From Pseudomonas frederiksbergensis (GTDB lineage Bacteria; Pseudomonadota; Gammaproteobacteria; Pseudomonadales; Pseudomonadaceae): a stretch of 64,000 nucleotides of DNA. Made by a program: the position numbers and the translations under genes. Numbering within the stretch: position 1 is the first letter of the stretch; each line of letters starts with the position of its first letter. Shown here piece after piece: positions 1 through 7,191 of the stretch. The notes under the pieces were generated by a model. That model ran no database searches, was not told where the DNA came from, and saw only the letters and a list, made by a program, of their open reading frames with translations. The stretch spans positions 372,001 to 436,000 of the forward strand of contig NZ_CP142104.1 of assembly GCF_035751725.1 (NCBI RefSeq), read 5' to 3'.

Positions 1-1005
1 CATGGTATTCACCGTGTTCTCGGACATGGGCTTCCAGTACTTGTGGTCGCCCGGTAGCACTAACTCTGAAAAGCGACTGAGGCTGCGCAGGCGCTCCAGT
101 ATTTCGATGACCTGCGGCGATAGCGGAACCATTTGAATGTCGCCGTTCATCTTGGTCCCACGTGTGGAGTTGCGTACCCCTTCAATCGGTGCGCGCGTGT
201 CGGGGATTTCCCACATGGCACGTTGGAAATCGAACTCACTCCATCGTGCGAAGCGCAGTTCGCTGGAGCGGACGAATACGTGCAGCGTCAACAGGACGGC
301 AAGGCGCGTCAGCTCGCGACCGTTGTAGTTGTCGATACGGTGCAGCAGTTCGGGTAGGCGGTTGAGAGAGAGGGCCGGGCGATGGGCTGTGCGCGGCGCG
401 TGAATCGAGCCTGCCAGATCCAGTGCAGGATTCATGGTGATCTGCCGAGCCCTTTTGGCCCCGCGCATGATGGTGGATAAGTAGTTCTGTACCCGTAACG
501 CCACATCCGTGGTGCCGCGTTCCTTGATGCGCTGGGTGATCTCTAGCAGGTCATGGGTATCGAGTTCAGCGATGGGTCGTTGGCCGATCAGCGGGAAGAC
601 GTGGGTACGCAGTCGGCTCATCACGGTTTTTGTGTGTCCTTCGGTCCAGCGACGGGACATGTCGGCGTGCCACTCCAGAGCAACGGTTTCGAAAAGCAGT
701 GCCGCCCGCTGGGCTACGATCTTGGCCTTCTTCTTTTCTTCCATAGGGTCGAGGTTGTCGAGCAGCAACGCCTTGGCTTCGTCTCGCTTACGTCGTGCGA
801 CGGAAAGGGTAACGATGGGGTAATTGCCGATGATGAGCGTGCCTTCCTTGCCGCTGGGCTTGGTGTACTTCAAGCGCCAGGTCTTCACGCCATTGGGTTT
901 GACGAAAAGGTACATGCCTCCGCCGTCGAACAGTTTGTAGGCGCGTTCGCGGGGCTTGGCGGTGCGGCATTGCAGGTCGCTGAGGGGGATCGCTAGACGT
1001 GGCAT
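1..1005 (-). CDS. P4-type tyrosine recombinase / integrase (C-terminus beyond window)
   Basis: Site-specific recombinase that would integrate and excise a genomic island or prophage. The first 335 codons are visible and the reading frame is still open at base 1. The N-terminus (MPRLAIPLSDLQCRTAKP, then KLFDGGGMYLFV) is the DUF4102 arm-binding domain of P4-like integrases. A SAM-like core-binding domain follows, then the catalytic domain with the box I arginine in HVFVRSSELRFARWSEF. The HxxR box and the catalytic tyrosine lie outside the window, so activity cannot be judged. It starts 165 bp from the 3' end of a tRNA-Thr gene, the usual place for this family, so the island should extend leftwards out of the window. 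The ATG is chosen because it gives the full DUF4102 start. Confidence 0.93.
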   Translation of the reverse strand, partial: MPRLAIPLSDLQCRTAKPRERAYKLFDGGGMYLFVKPNGVKTWRLKYTKPSGKEGTLIIGNYPIVTLSVARRKRDEAKALLLDNLDPMEEKKKAKIVAQRAALLFETVALEWHADMSRRWTEGHTKTVMSRLRTHVFPLIGQRPIAELDTHDLLEITQRIKERGTTDVALRVQNYLSTIMRGAKRARQITMNPALDLAGSIHAPRTAHRPALSLNRLPELLHRIDNYNGRELTRLAVLLTLHVFVRSSELRFARWSEFDFQRAMWEIPDTRAPIEGVRNSTRGTKMNGDIQMVPLSPQVIEILERLRSLSRFSELVLPGDHKYWKPMSENTVNTM

Positions 1006-1100
1006 AGGGGTACGCGCTCCTGACCGGAAAATCGCAGTACCCCTAACATACCCTCGGGGAAAGGGGATTTTGTTGGATCCCGACAGAGGGTCCTGGAACG

Positions 1101-1126
1101 AAAAAACCCGCCAAAGGGCGGGTTTT
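1101..1126 (-). terminator. Rho-independent terminator downstream of tRNA-Thr
   Basis: An inverted repeat, AAAACCCGCC and GGGCGGGTTTT with a short loop, is followed on the minus strand by TTTTTT. It lies between tRNA-Thr and the integrase start and should end the tRNA transcript. Confidence 0.75.
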
Positions 1127-1169
1127 CGGTGCTTCCAGAGCATTCGGTGGAATGCAATGGAGCCTAATG

Positions 1170-1245
<76 letters not shown>

Positions 1246-1257
1246 GTGTGGGCGACG

Positions 1258-1285
1258 ATTATAGCGATTGGGAAGGTTCTGTAAA
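1258..1285 (-). promoter_or_regulatory. Sigma-70 promoter of tRNA-Thr
   Basis: On the minus strand TTTACA (1285-1280) and a perfect TATAAT (1263-1258) are separated by 16 bp, immediately upstream of the tRNA. Confidence 0.75.
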
Positions 1286-1642
1286 CCCCTGAATTCTGAC
1301 TATTTTTAGACGGGCAGCAGTTCCGGTGGATGGGGCGCGGTTGGGCGGGGCGTGAGGGGCTTGGCGGCGGGCGGTTGCTTTACTCATGCGGGGCAAGCCA
1401 AAGCGCCTGTCGGGCGGGGCGAAAATGCTGCCGGACCCAACGTTTATGCTGGTTTGCTCAGCTGCTTATGCACAATCGATAGGACGTTGCGAGTGATATC
1501 TTTCGGTTTTGTGACAATTTCCCGGTTTGCTCGCAAGCTGCTGTTTTCATGGTTTTTTATCCATGTGAACAAAAAATGACCAGCTAAGTTTCAACCCGAA
1601 AATCACGGTTTTCTTGGATCCAGGTTTATTTCATCAACAGAG
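1286..1642. other. Intergenic stretch with no recognised gene
   Basis: About 350 bases between the tRNA-Thr promoter and the end of the methyltransferase gene. A 75-codon open frame on the plus strand (1352-1579) has no ribosome binding site or recognisable motif and is not called. I see no repeat or RNA in this stretch. Confidence 0.5.
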
Positions 1643-2896
1643 TTATCCACAGGCTGTTTCGCCTTGGCGATGCTCTGCCAGCAACAGCAGGTTGCGCGGC
1701 GTCAGGAGGGTTTCGCAGAAGGTGCCGAGGCGGACGTCGTAGCCTTTTTGGCTGAGGAAAAGTGCCCGGTCCAGCACCAGCCAAAGCTCCAGTGGTCGGC
1801 GGAAAAGGCCTCGCACCAATTCCAGGTTTCGCACCTCGGCCAGGCGCTGCTGGCCTGCTGCTTCCAGGGCGGCCCAATCAGGTGTGCCGACTGTGGATAA
1901 GCCTTTCAGGGCTGCCAGATCGGTACAGTACTGGGCGAAAGATTTTTCCAGCCAGGCGCTGGGCAATGAGGGGGTGGCCAGGTAGTCGTCGCACCCTCTG
2001 ATTTGTCGCTGCAGCAGGTCGAAGCCCAGGCGCCATGCCATGGATTGGTCCCGTTGCCTTCTTACGCGGGCGCCAGCGGTGACGGTCTCGGTCTGCGGCA
2101 GGCTGAGATCGTCGAGCGACAGTTGTAGGCCGGAGCCTTTGGCGGCGTCGGACAGCGCTTGATAACGCTCGCTGTTGATGCGGTTGTAGCAGCACGGCGC
2201 GATCGCCAGTTGTTCACAGCCAGCGGCGCTGGCCAGGTGCATCAGGCGCACGTGCAAGTCGCCGCAGGCGTGCAGGGCCACGGGGGTGTGTTCCGGATGC
2301 AGCGCCTGGTTCGCGTCCGCCGCCAGTACGTCTTGTTGCAGGTGCGTGGCGGGCAGGTGGTGGTGTTGGCTCAGCAACTGGCCGCTGGCGACCAAGGCAG
2401 GATCGTATTCCAGGCAGGTCAGTTGCTGCTCATCGTGCAGCAAGCGTCGACCGAGGTGGCCTTTGCCGGCGCACCAATCGAGCCAGTGGGTCGGTGCGGT
2501 GGAGAAGCGCAGGCGGCTGGCGAAGGCTTCGATCTGCTGCCATTTGCGCCCGGGTACGTCGACGTTGAGGCGGTGGCTTGATGCTTCGAGCGCATTGGCC
2601 GGCAATTCTGCGACCGCGCCGAGGGTGCGGGAGATAGCGGCCAATTCTGGAAACGGCGCTGGCGCATCCTCCATTAACCATGGCTGGTGATGGTCGTTTT
2701 CCGCAGTCTCAAGCGAACGCTGGCGTAGCCATTGGGCCAATTCCGGGTGGGACGTTTCCCAGGGCATCTGCAAATGGATGAAGGGACGCGGTTTCCACAA
2801 TGCCTGATGCGTTGTGAGAAAAACGTCCAGTGCCGTGAAACGGGCGAGCAATGCCTCGCCCGTCAGGACGCGGCTGTCAGCGTCCCTGGCAGGCAT
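1643..2896 (-). CDS. SAM-dependent methyltransferase of the Methyltransf_32 type
   Basis: Predicted cytosolic methyltransferase of 417 residues; its substrate is unknown. About 140 residues in, it has a class I SAM-binding motif WLDWCAGKGHLGRRLL, then an acidic CLEYDP strand, HACGDLH and IAPCCYNRI. This pattern is shared with the Methyltransf_32 family, which includes eukaryotic METTL25/GSTCD-like proteins. The ATG at 2896 lies inside the last codons of the upstream permease gene (overlap about 20 bp), so it is probably translated from the same message as the ABC transporter, though a functional link is not evident. A TTG one codon upstream is a less likely start. I am sure of the fold but not of the role. 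Confidence 0.8.
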   Translation of the reverse strand: MPARDADSRVLTGEALLARFTALDVFLTTHQALWKPRPFIHLQMPWETSHPELAQWLRQRSLETAENDHHQPWLMEDAPAPFPELAAISRTLGAVAELPANALEASSHRLNVDVPGRKWQQIEAFASRLRFSTAPTHWLDWCAGKGHLGRRLLHDEQQLTCLEYDPALVASGQLLSQHHHLPATHLQQDVLAADANQALHPEHTPVALHACGDLHVRLMHLASAAGCEQLAIAPCCYNRINSERYQALSDAAKGSGLQLSLDDLSLPQTETVTAGARVRRQRDQSMAWRLGFDLLQRQIRGCDDYLATPSLPSAWLEKSFAQYCTDLAALKGLSTVGTPDWAALEAAGQQRLAEVRNLELVRGLFRRPLELWLVLDRALFLSQKGYDVRLGTFCETLLTPRNLLLLAEHRQGETACG

Positions 2897-3566
2897 CAAC
2901 GCGCAACCAGCGTTCCAGCTGCTTGAAGCCTTGCACCAGAACGAACGACATCAGCAGATAGAACATGCCGGCCGCGAAGAAAATCTCCACAGGCATATAG
3001 GTCCTGGCGATGATGGTGCGGGCCATGCCGGTAAGTTCCAGCAAGGTCACGGTACTCGCCAGGGCGCTGGCCTTGAGCATCAGGATTACTTCGTTGCTGT
3101 AGGCCGGCAGGCCGATGCGCGCGGCGCGGGGCAGCATGATGTAGAACAGCGCCTTGGGCCGCGACATGCCCAAGGCCCGTGCGGCTTCGATTTCGCCACG
3201 AGGGATGGCCTGGATCGCGCCGCGCAGGATCTCGGCGATGTAAGCGGCTGTGTGCAGGGTCATGGTGGCCGTGGCGCACCAGAATGGGTCCCGCAAATAC
3301 GGCCACAACGCGCTGCTGCGCACGGCGTCGAATTGTGCCAGGCCGTAATAGACAAGGAACAACTGGACCAGCAGCGGCGTGCCACGGAAAAAGAAGATGT
3401 AGGCGTAGGGCAATGCCCGCACCTGCCACAGGCGCGATGAGCGGGCGATGCCCAGCGGAATCGCCAGCAGTAGCCCTGCGATCACGGCGATAGCCACCAA
3501 CTCCAGGGTCAATGTGGCGCCCTGGGCCAGCTTCGGCAGCCACTTGATGATGACGTCCCAGTTCAT
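2877..3566 (-). CDS. hisM: Amino-acid ABC transporter permease, HisM-like
   Basis: Inner-membrane permease of a polar amino-acid ABC importer (HisM/ArtM family), 229 residues. It has about five membrane segments and the cytoplasmic EAA-type loop EIEAARALGMSRPKALFYIMLP that contacts the ATPase. The family handles basic amino acids such as histidine, arginine, lysine or ornithine; the exact substrate cannot be read from sequence. The chosen ATG (3566) overlaps the stop of the partner permease as ATGA and has GGAG upstream. A longer open frame reaching 3848 is an upstream extension inside the partner gene and is rejected. Confidence 0.88.
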   Translation of the reverse strand: MNWDVIIKWLPKLAQGATLTLELVAIAVIAGLLLAIPLGIARSSRLWQVRALPYAYIFFFRGTPLLVQLFLVYYGLAQFDAVRSSALWPYLRDPFWCATATMTLHTAAYIAEILRGAIQAIPRGEIEAARALGMSRPKALFYIMLPRAARIGLPAYSNEVILMLKASALASTVTLLELTGMARTIIARTYMPVEIFFAAGMFYLLMSFVLVQGFKQLERWLRVDACQGR

Positions 3567-4258
3567 TGGGTGCTCCTGGCAAAGCCGCGGGCGGCGCGTT
3601 TTTCCAGCAGGTGCATGCCGAGCATGGCGAGCACTGTCAGGCCCAGGTACATAAGTGCGGCGACCATATAGAACGTGAACGGTTGCTTGGAGATGGTCAC
3701 GCCGATTTGCGCGTGACGCATGATTTCTTCCAGGCCGATCACCGAAACCAGCGCGGTATCCTTCATGAGGATCATGAACAGGTTGCCCAGGCCGGGCAGG
3801 GCGATGCGCCACATCTGCGGCAGGATCAACCGGGTAAAGATTCGCCATTTCGACAAGCCCAAAGCTACGCCGGCTTCACGGTGCCCCTTGGGTATCGCCA
3901 GGATCGCACCGCGAAACACTTCCGTAGCGTAGGCGCCAAAGCACAGGCCGAGGGCGATGACACCGGCGGCGAAGGCGTTGAGGGCAAGGTCGGGATTGCC
4001 GAAATACTCACCCAAGGCACGCATCAGGTTGACGGTGCCGAAGTAGATCAACAGCACCCAGAGCAATTCCGGAATGCCGCGGACCAGTGTCGAATAGGTG
4101 CCGCCAAGCCATTGCAGCGGCTTGTACGGGGAGGTCTTGGCAAGGGCGCCGAGCAGGCCGAGCACTAGCCCCAGGCAAAGGGCCGACAGGGCCAACTTGA
4201 CCGTCATCAGCGCGCCGGCGGCAAGCGCCGGGCCGAATCCATATAGGTCGATCATCAT
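3563..4258 (-). CDS. hisQ: Amino-acid ABC transporter permease, HisQ-like
   Basis: Second permease of the importer (HisQ/ArtQ family), 231 residues, about five membrane segments. The coupling loop is GHREAGVALGLSKWRIFTRLIL. HisQ and HisM families form a heterodimer through which the bound amino acid passes. It follows the binding-protein gene after an 80 bp gap and is joined to hisM by an ATGA overlap. The start is one of two consecutive ATG codons (4258 or 4255); no strong Shine-Dalgarno is seen. Confidence 0.88.
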   Translation of the reverse strand: MMIDLYGFGPALAAGALMTVKLALSALCLGLVLGLLGALAKTSPYKPLQWLGGTYSTLVRGIPELLWVLLIYFGTVNLMRALGEYFGNPDLALNAFAAGVIALGLCFGAYATEVFRGAILAIPKGHREAGVALGLSKWRIFTRLILPQMWRIALPGLGNLFMILMKDTALVSVIGLEEIMRHAQIGVTISKQPFTFYMVAALMYLGLTVLAMLGMHLLEKRAARGFARSTQ

Positions 4259-4337
4259 GGGTATTTGTTCATATCGCGGCAGGCTTGGCTAAGGACCGGC
4301 GCCGCGCAGGAGCGGGCGCCAGCCAGGCACGTCAGTA

Positions 4338-5090
4338 TCAATAGATGCTGAACGGGAAGTACTTGTCGTTGATTTTTTTATAGGTGCCGTCGGCAATGAT
4401 TTCCTTGAGCGCGGCGTTCAGCTTGTTGCGCAGCTCGTTGTCACCCTTGCGCAGCGCAATGGCGATTTTGTCGCTTTCCACCATCGGGTCGCCTTTGAAT
4501 TCGTAAGCACGGCCAGCATCGGTTTTCAGCCAGTCGTAGTTCACGTACTTGTCCGCCAGGATCGCGTCGACGCGGCCGGAGGTCAGGTCCAGGTAGGCGT
4601 TATCCTGGGTGTCGTAGAGCTTGGCGGTGATGTTGCTACCCATTTCATCTTCCAGCCAGGTACCGGCGAGGGTGGCGCGTTGTGCCCCGATGACCTTGCC
4701 GTTGAGTGAGGCTTTATCGGTTTTGAAGTCGACATTTTTTGGTGCGATGAATTGCAGTTTGTTGGAGTAGTACGGGTCGGTGAAGTCCACGGCCGCCTTG
4801 CGTTCCTCGGTGATCGACAACGAGGAGATCAGGAAGTCGAACTTCTTGGCGTTCAAGGCTGGGATGATACCGTCCCAGTCGGAGGTGACCACTTCGCACT
4901 CGACTTTCATCTTGGCGCACAGAGCATCGCCAATATCCTTATCGAAGCCGACCACGTTGCCGCTGGCATCTTTGTTGTTGAACGGCGGATAGGCCGCTTC
5001 GATGCCCATTTTCAGTTTTTCCGCCATGGCGCTGGCCGAGAAGACCAGGCTGGCCGCTGCGGCCAGGAGGAATTTCTTGTAGGTCTGCAT
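4338..5090 (-). CDS. hisJ: Periplasmic amino-acid binding protein, HisJ/ArgT-like
   Basis: Solute-binding protein of the importer, 250 residues. It has a Sec signal peptide (MQTYKKFLLAAAASLVFSAS, cleavage probably after AMA), then the SBP_bac_3 fold: EKLKMGIEAAYPPFN, VGFDKDIGDALC, and two cysteines spaced as in HisJ-type proteins (CAKMKVEC). The start at 5090 is chosen because it begins the signal peptide and has GGAG upstream; the longer frame reaching 5246 would bury the signal peptide and overlap the ATPase gene. Basic or polar amino acids are the likely ligands. Confidence 0.9.
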   Translation of the reverse strand: MQTYKKFLLAAAASLVFSASAMAEKLKMGIEAAYPPFNNKDASGNVVGFDKDIGDALCAKMKVECEVVTSDWDGIIPALNAKKFDFLISSLSITEERKAAVDFTDPYYSNKLQFIAPKNVDFKTDKASLNGKVIGAQRATLAGTWLEDEMGSNITAKLYDTQDNAYLDLTSGRVDAILADKYVNYDWLKTDAGRAYEFKGDPMVESDKIAIALRKGDNELRNKLNAALKEIIADGTYKKINDKYFPFSIY

Positions 5091-5103
5091 GTGTACTGCT
5101 CCG

Positions 5104-5877
5104 TTAGCGGTTGCTGGACATGAATTGTTTGCAGCGCGCCGAAAGCGGGTTCTCGAAGACCTGCTGTGGCGATCCATGTTCCTCGACCAGGCCTTGATGA
5201 AGGAACACGACTTCGCTGGAAACCTGACGGGCGAAGCCCATTTCATGGGTGACCAGCAGCATGGTGCGTCCTTCTTCGGCCAGGGCGCGGATCACATTAA
5301 GTACTTCCTGGACCATTTCCGGGTCAAGGGCGGAGGTGGGTTCGTCGAACAGAATCACCTTGGGCTGCATCGCCAGTGTGCGGGCGATGGCGGCACGTTG
5401 CTGCTGGCCGCCGGACAGTTCGGCCGGGTAGGCGTGGCGCTTGTCGGCGATGCCGACCTTGGCCAGCAAGGCTTCGGCGCCTTCGACGGCTTCGGCCTTG
5501 CTCTGGCCCAGCACCCGGCGCGGGGCTTCGATGATGTTGTCGAGCACGCTCATGTGGGGCCAGAGATTAAAGTTCTGAAATACAAAACCGATCTCGCTGC
5601 GCATGCGGTTGATCTGTTTGCCGTCGGCGGCCACCAGTTCACCGTTTTTCGCGGCCTTGAGCTTGAGTTCTTCGCCGGCCACCAGAATCTGGCCCTGGTT
5701 GGGATTTTCCAGCAGGTTGATGCAGCGCAAAAACGTGGACTTGCCGGAACCGGAGGAGCCCAGGATCGAGATCACGTCGCCGTCGCGAGCGGTCAGCGAG
5801 ACGCCTTTGAGCACCTCCAGCTTTCCGTAGCGTTTATGCAAGTTGCGGATTTCAAGCGCGGGCGTGGCCTGGGCCAT
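5104..5877 (-). CDS. hisP: Amino-acid ABC transporter ATP-binding protein, HisP-like
   Basis: ATPase that drives the importer, 257 residues, cytosolic face of the inner membrane. Walker A is GSSGSGKST, the Q-loop is FVFQNFNLWPH, the ABC signature is LSGGQQQRAAIA, Walker B is VILFDEPTSALD and the H-loop is LVTHEMGFA. Length and motifs fit the HisP/GlnQ/ArtP group. It is the first gene of a five-gene minus-strand operon (ATPase, binding protein, HisQ, HisM, methyltransferase); the promoter must lie in the 375 bp upstream. Confidence 0.92.
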   Translation of the reverse strand: MAQATPALEIRNLHKRYGKLEVLKGVSLTARDGDVISILGSSGSGKSTFLRCINLLENPNQGQILVAGEELKLKAAKNGELVAADGKQINRMRSEIGFVFQNFNLWPHMSVLDNIIEAPRRVLGQSKAEAVEGAEALLAKVGIADKRHAYPAELSGGQQQRAAIARTLAMQPKVILFDEPTSALDPEMVQEVLNVIRALAEEGRTMLLVTHEMGFARQVSSEVVFLHQGLVEEHGSPQQVFENPLSARCKQFMSSNR

Positions 5878-6253
5878 GTGCGGTCCTCATGATATGTGCT
5901 CCCTTGCTGTTGGCAGCCTTCCTGGCGAGGCGGCCAAGCTAGCATGCGTCCGAATGACAGCCAACAGCGCTTCGGACGGTAGGCCAATGATGTGCATCAG
6001 GTTGTCGCATCGACACAGCAGACTGTCGCGCTATCAACAACCGAACGGCTGTTTTAACCATGCACACCGGCAAAATGCCTGGGAGTCGCTAAAAAAAGGC
6101 GCGATGGTGCCAGCTTTGGGCGGGGGTGGGAAGGGTTAATCGGATGAGCGTTGTCTATTCCGACTGGCGTTCGGCTCAACTCCCAATTGGTCTAAACGGC
6201 GAGGCTCATGTAGTGCTCAAACGAGATGGCACTCATTTCAGGAGTTTGTTGCC
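5878..6253. other. Divergent intergenic region between hisP and a secreted unknown
   Basis: It holds the promoter region of the hisP operon (minus) and of the secreted protein gene at 6254 (plus). A TGGCAC box is present on the minus strand near 6108, but the matching -12 element of a sigma-54 promoter is poor. No repeat or RNA is recognised. Confidence 0.4.
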
Positions 6254-6694
6254 ATGAAGTCGCTAGCTTCCACTATCGTCTTGATGGGGACGCTGCTGTT
6301 CCCCATCGTCGTCAACGCCACCAACCTCACGCCCATCGACAACTCGGGCGTGCAGGTCCAACCCATGCAGCAGAACGGTATCACCTATCTGTCCGGAGGC
6401 ATCGGCGAGGACGAAGCCCGGGCCATCGAGCAGGCCCAGGGCTATAACCTGCACATGACGTTTGCGATCGGCCCCGAGAACAAATACGTCCCGGATGTGG
6501 ACGTGACCGTGCAGAACGCATCGGGGCAAACATTGCTGACGCTCAGCGATGCAGGCCCGTTGGTGTATGTACAGCTACCGCCGGGCAAGTACGGCGTGGT
6601 GGCGACGCGTAACGGCGTGGAGCGTCGCGACACCGCCAACGTGGCCGGCGGAGCCGCGCGAAAGCTGGTGTTCCACTGGAACAGTAGCGAGTAG
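6254..6694 (+). CDS. Secreted hypothetical protein with carboxypeptidase-regulatory-like beta fold
   Basis: Protein of 146 residues of unknown function. It has a signal peptide (MKSLASTIVLMGTLLFPIVVNA) and a mature part of about 120 residues rich in beta-strand pattern. DVDVTVQNASGQTLLTL, then VYVQLPPGKYGVVATRNG and RKLVFHW resemble the carboxypeptidase-regulatory or transthyretin-like domain seen in periplasmic proteins. AGGAG lies 9 bp before the ATG. It is a single-gene unit converging on the next gene, with 9 bp between their stops. I recognise no catalytic residues. Confidence 0.75.
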   Translation: MKSLASTIVLMGTLLFPIVVNATNLTPIDNSGVQVQPMQQNGITYLSGGIGEDEARAIEQAQGYNLHMTFAIGPENKYVPDVDVTVQNASGQTLLTLSDAGPLVYVQLPPGKYGVVATRNGVERRDTANVAGGAARKLVFHWNSSE

Positions 6695-6703
6695 CCGGGG
6701 AGC

Positions 6704-7150
6704 TTACTCGCTGGCGGGCTCTTCCATGGATTGACGATAACGGTCCAGCGCCTCGCTGAAATCCTTGATGAACTCCGGCGTGCTGAGCCAGCGCTGGGCG
6801 GTTTCGCGATCCATGTCATCGGCCCACATGCGATAGTCCACCAGCATATCCGCGGCCAGGTTGGTCGCGGCCATGCTCTCGTTTTCGGCGTTTTTCAGGT
6901 CCAGCAGGGCCGGGCGCTCGATGATCATCTCGCTGACATTGCTCAGCAGCGTGTCAAGCATTTGGCTGCGGCTGACCGCCTCGGCTTCGCGCAGCTTGGC
7001 AAACAGTTCCAGTACGTAGACTGGTGGCTGGGCGGTGGCGTGGGCCGGATCGCCGTACATCGGGATGGATTTGCGTCCCGTCATGCGGATTTGCTTGGCT
7101 TTGTCTTTGGCGCGCTTGGCGCGTTTCTGCTGTTTGTTCAGTGAGGCCAT
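6704..7150 (-). CDS. Hypothetical protein with basic NKQQKR N-terminus (paralogue 1)
   Basis: Unknown cytosolic protein, 148 residues, no signal peptide or membrane segment. The first 25 residues are strongly basic (NKQQKRAKRAKDKAKQIR); the rest is acidic and probably helical. The same basic motif opens the protein encoded at 11382-11789, and both have later segments with Tyr-Arg followed by an acidic stretch and a Trp (DYRMWADD, EYRRLTTGVDEQTALDW). The two are therefore diverged paralogues 4 kb apart. The basic tail could bind nucleic acid or ribosomes, but that is inference. Confidence 0.75.
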   Translation of the reverse strand: MASLNKQQKRAKRAKDKAKQIRMTGRKSIPMYGDPAHATAQPPVYVLELFAKLREAEAVSRSQMLDTLLSNVSEMIIERPALLDLKNAENESMAATNLAADMLVDYRMWADDMDRETAQRWLSTPEFIKDFSEALDRYRQSMEEPASE

Positions 7151-7191
7151 TGGGCTTCGGTTTCCAATTCGTTAGGGGGCGGTGCCCCGGC

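Noticed and set aside
1352..1579. 75-codon frame between tRNA-Thr and the methyltransferase
   Set aside because: No Shine-Dalgarno, no motif, unusual residue composition; likely chance.
1643..1651. TTATCCACA, a perfect DnaA box, at the end of the methyltransferase gene
   Set aside because: It is made by the last codons and stop of that gene, no cluster of boxes or AT-rich unwinding region is nearby, and no dnaA/dnaN/rpmH genes are present, so this is not an origin.
6090..6115. Possible sigma-54 promoter for the hisP operon (TGGCAC on the minus strand)
   Set aside because: The -24 box is good but the -12 position reads CGCC instead of TTGC.
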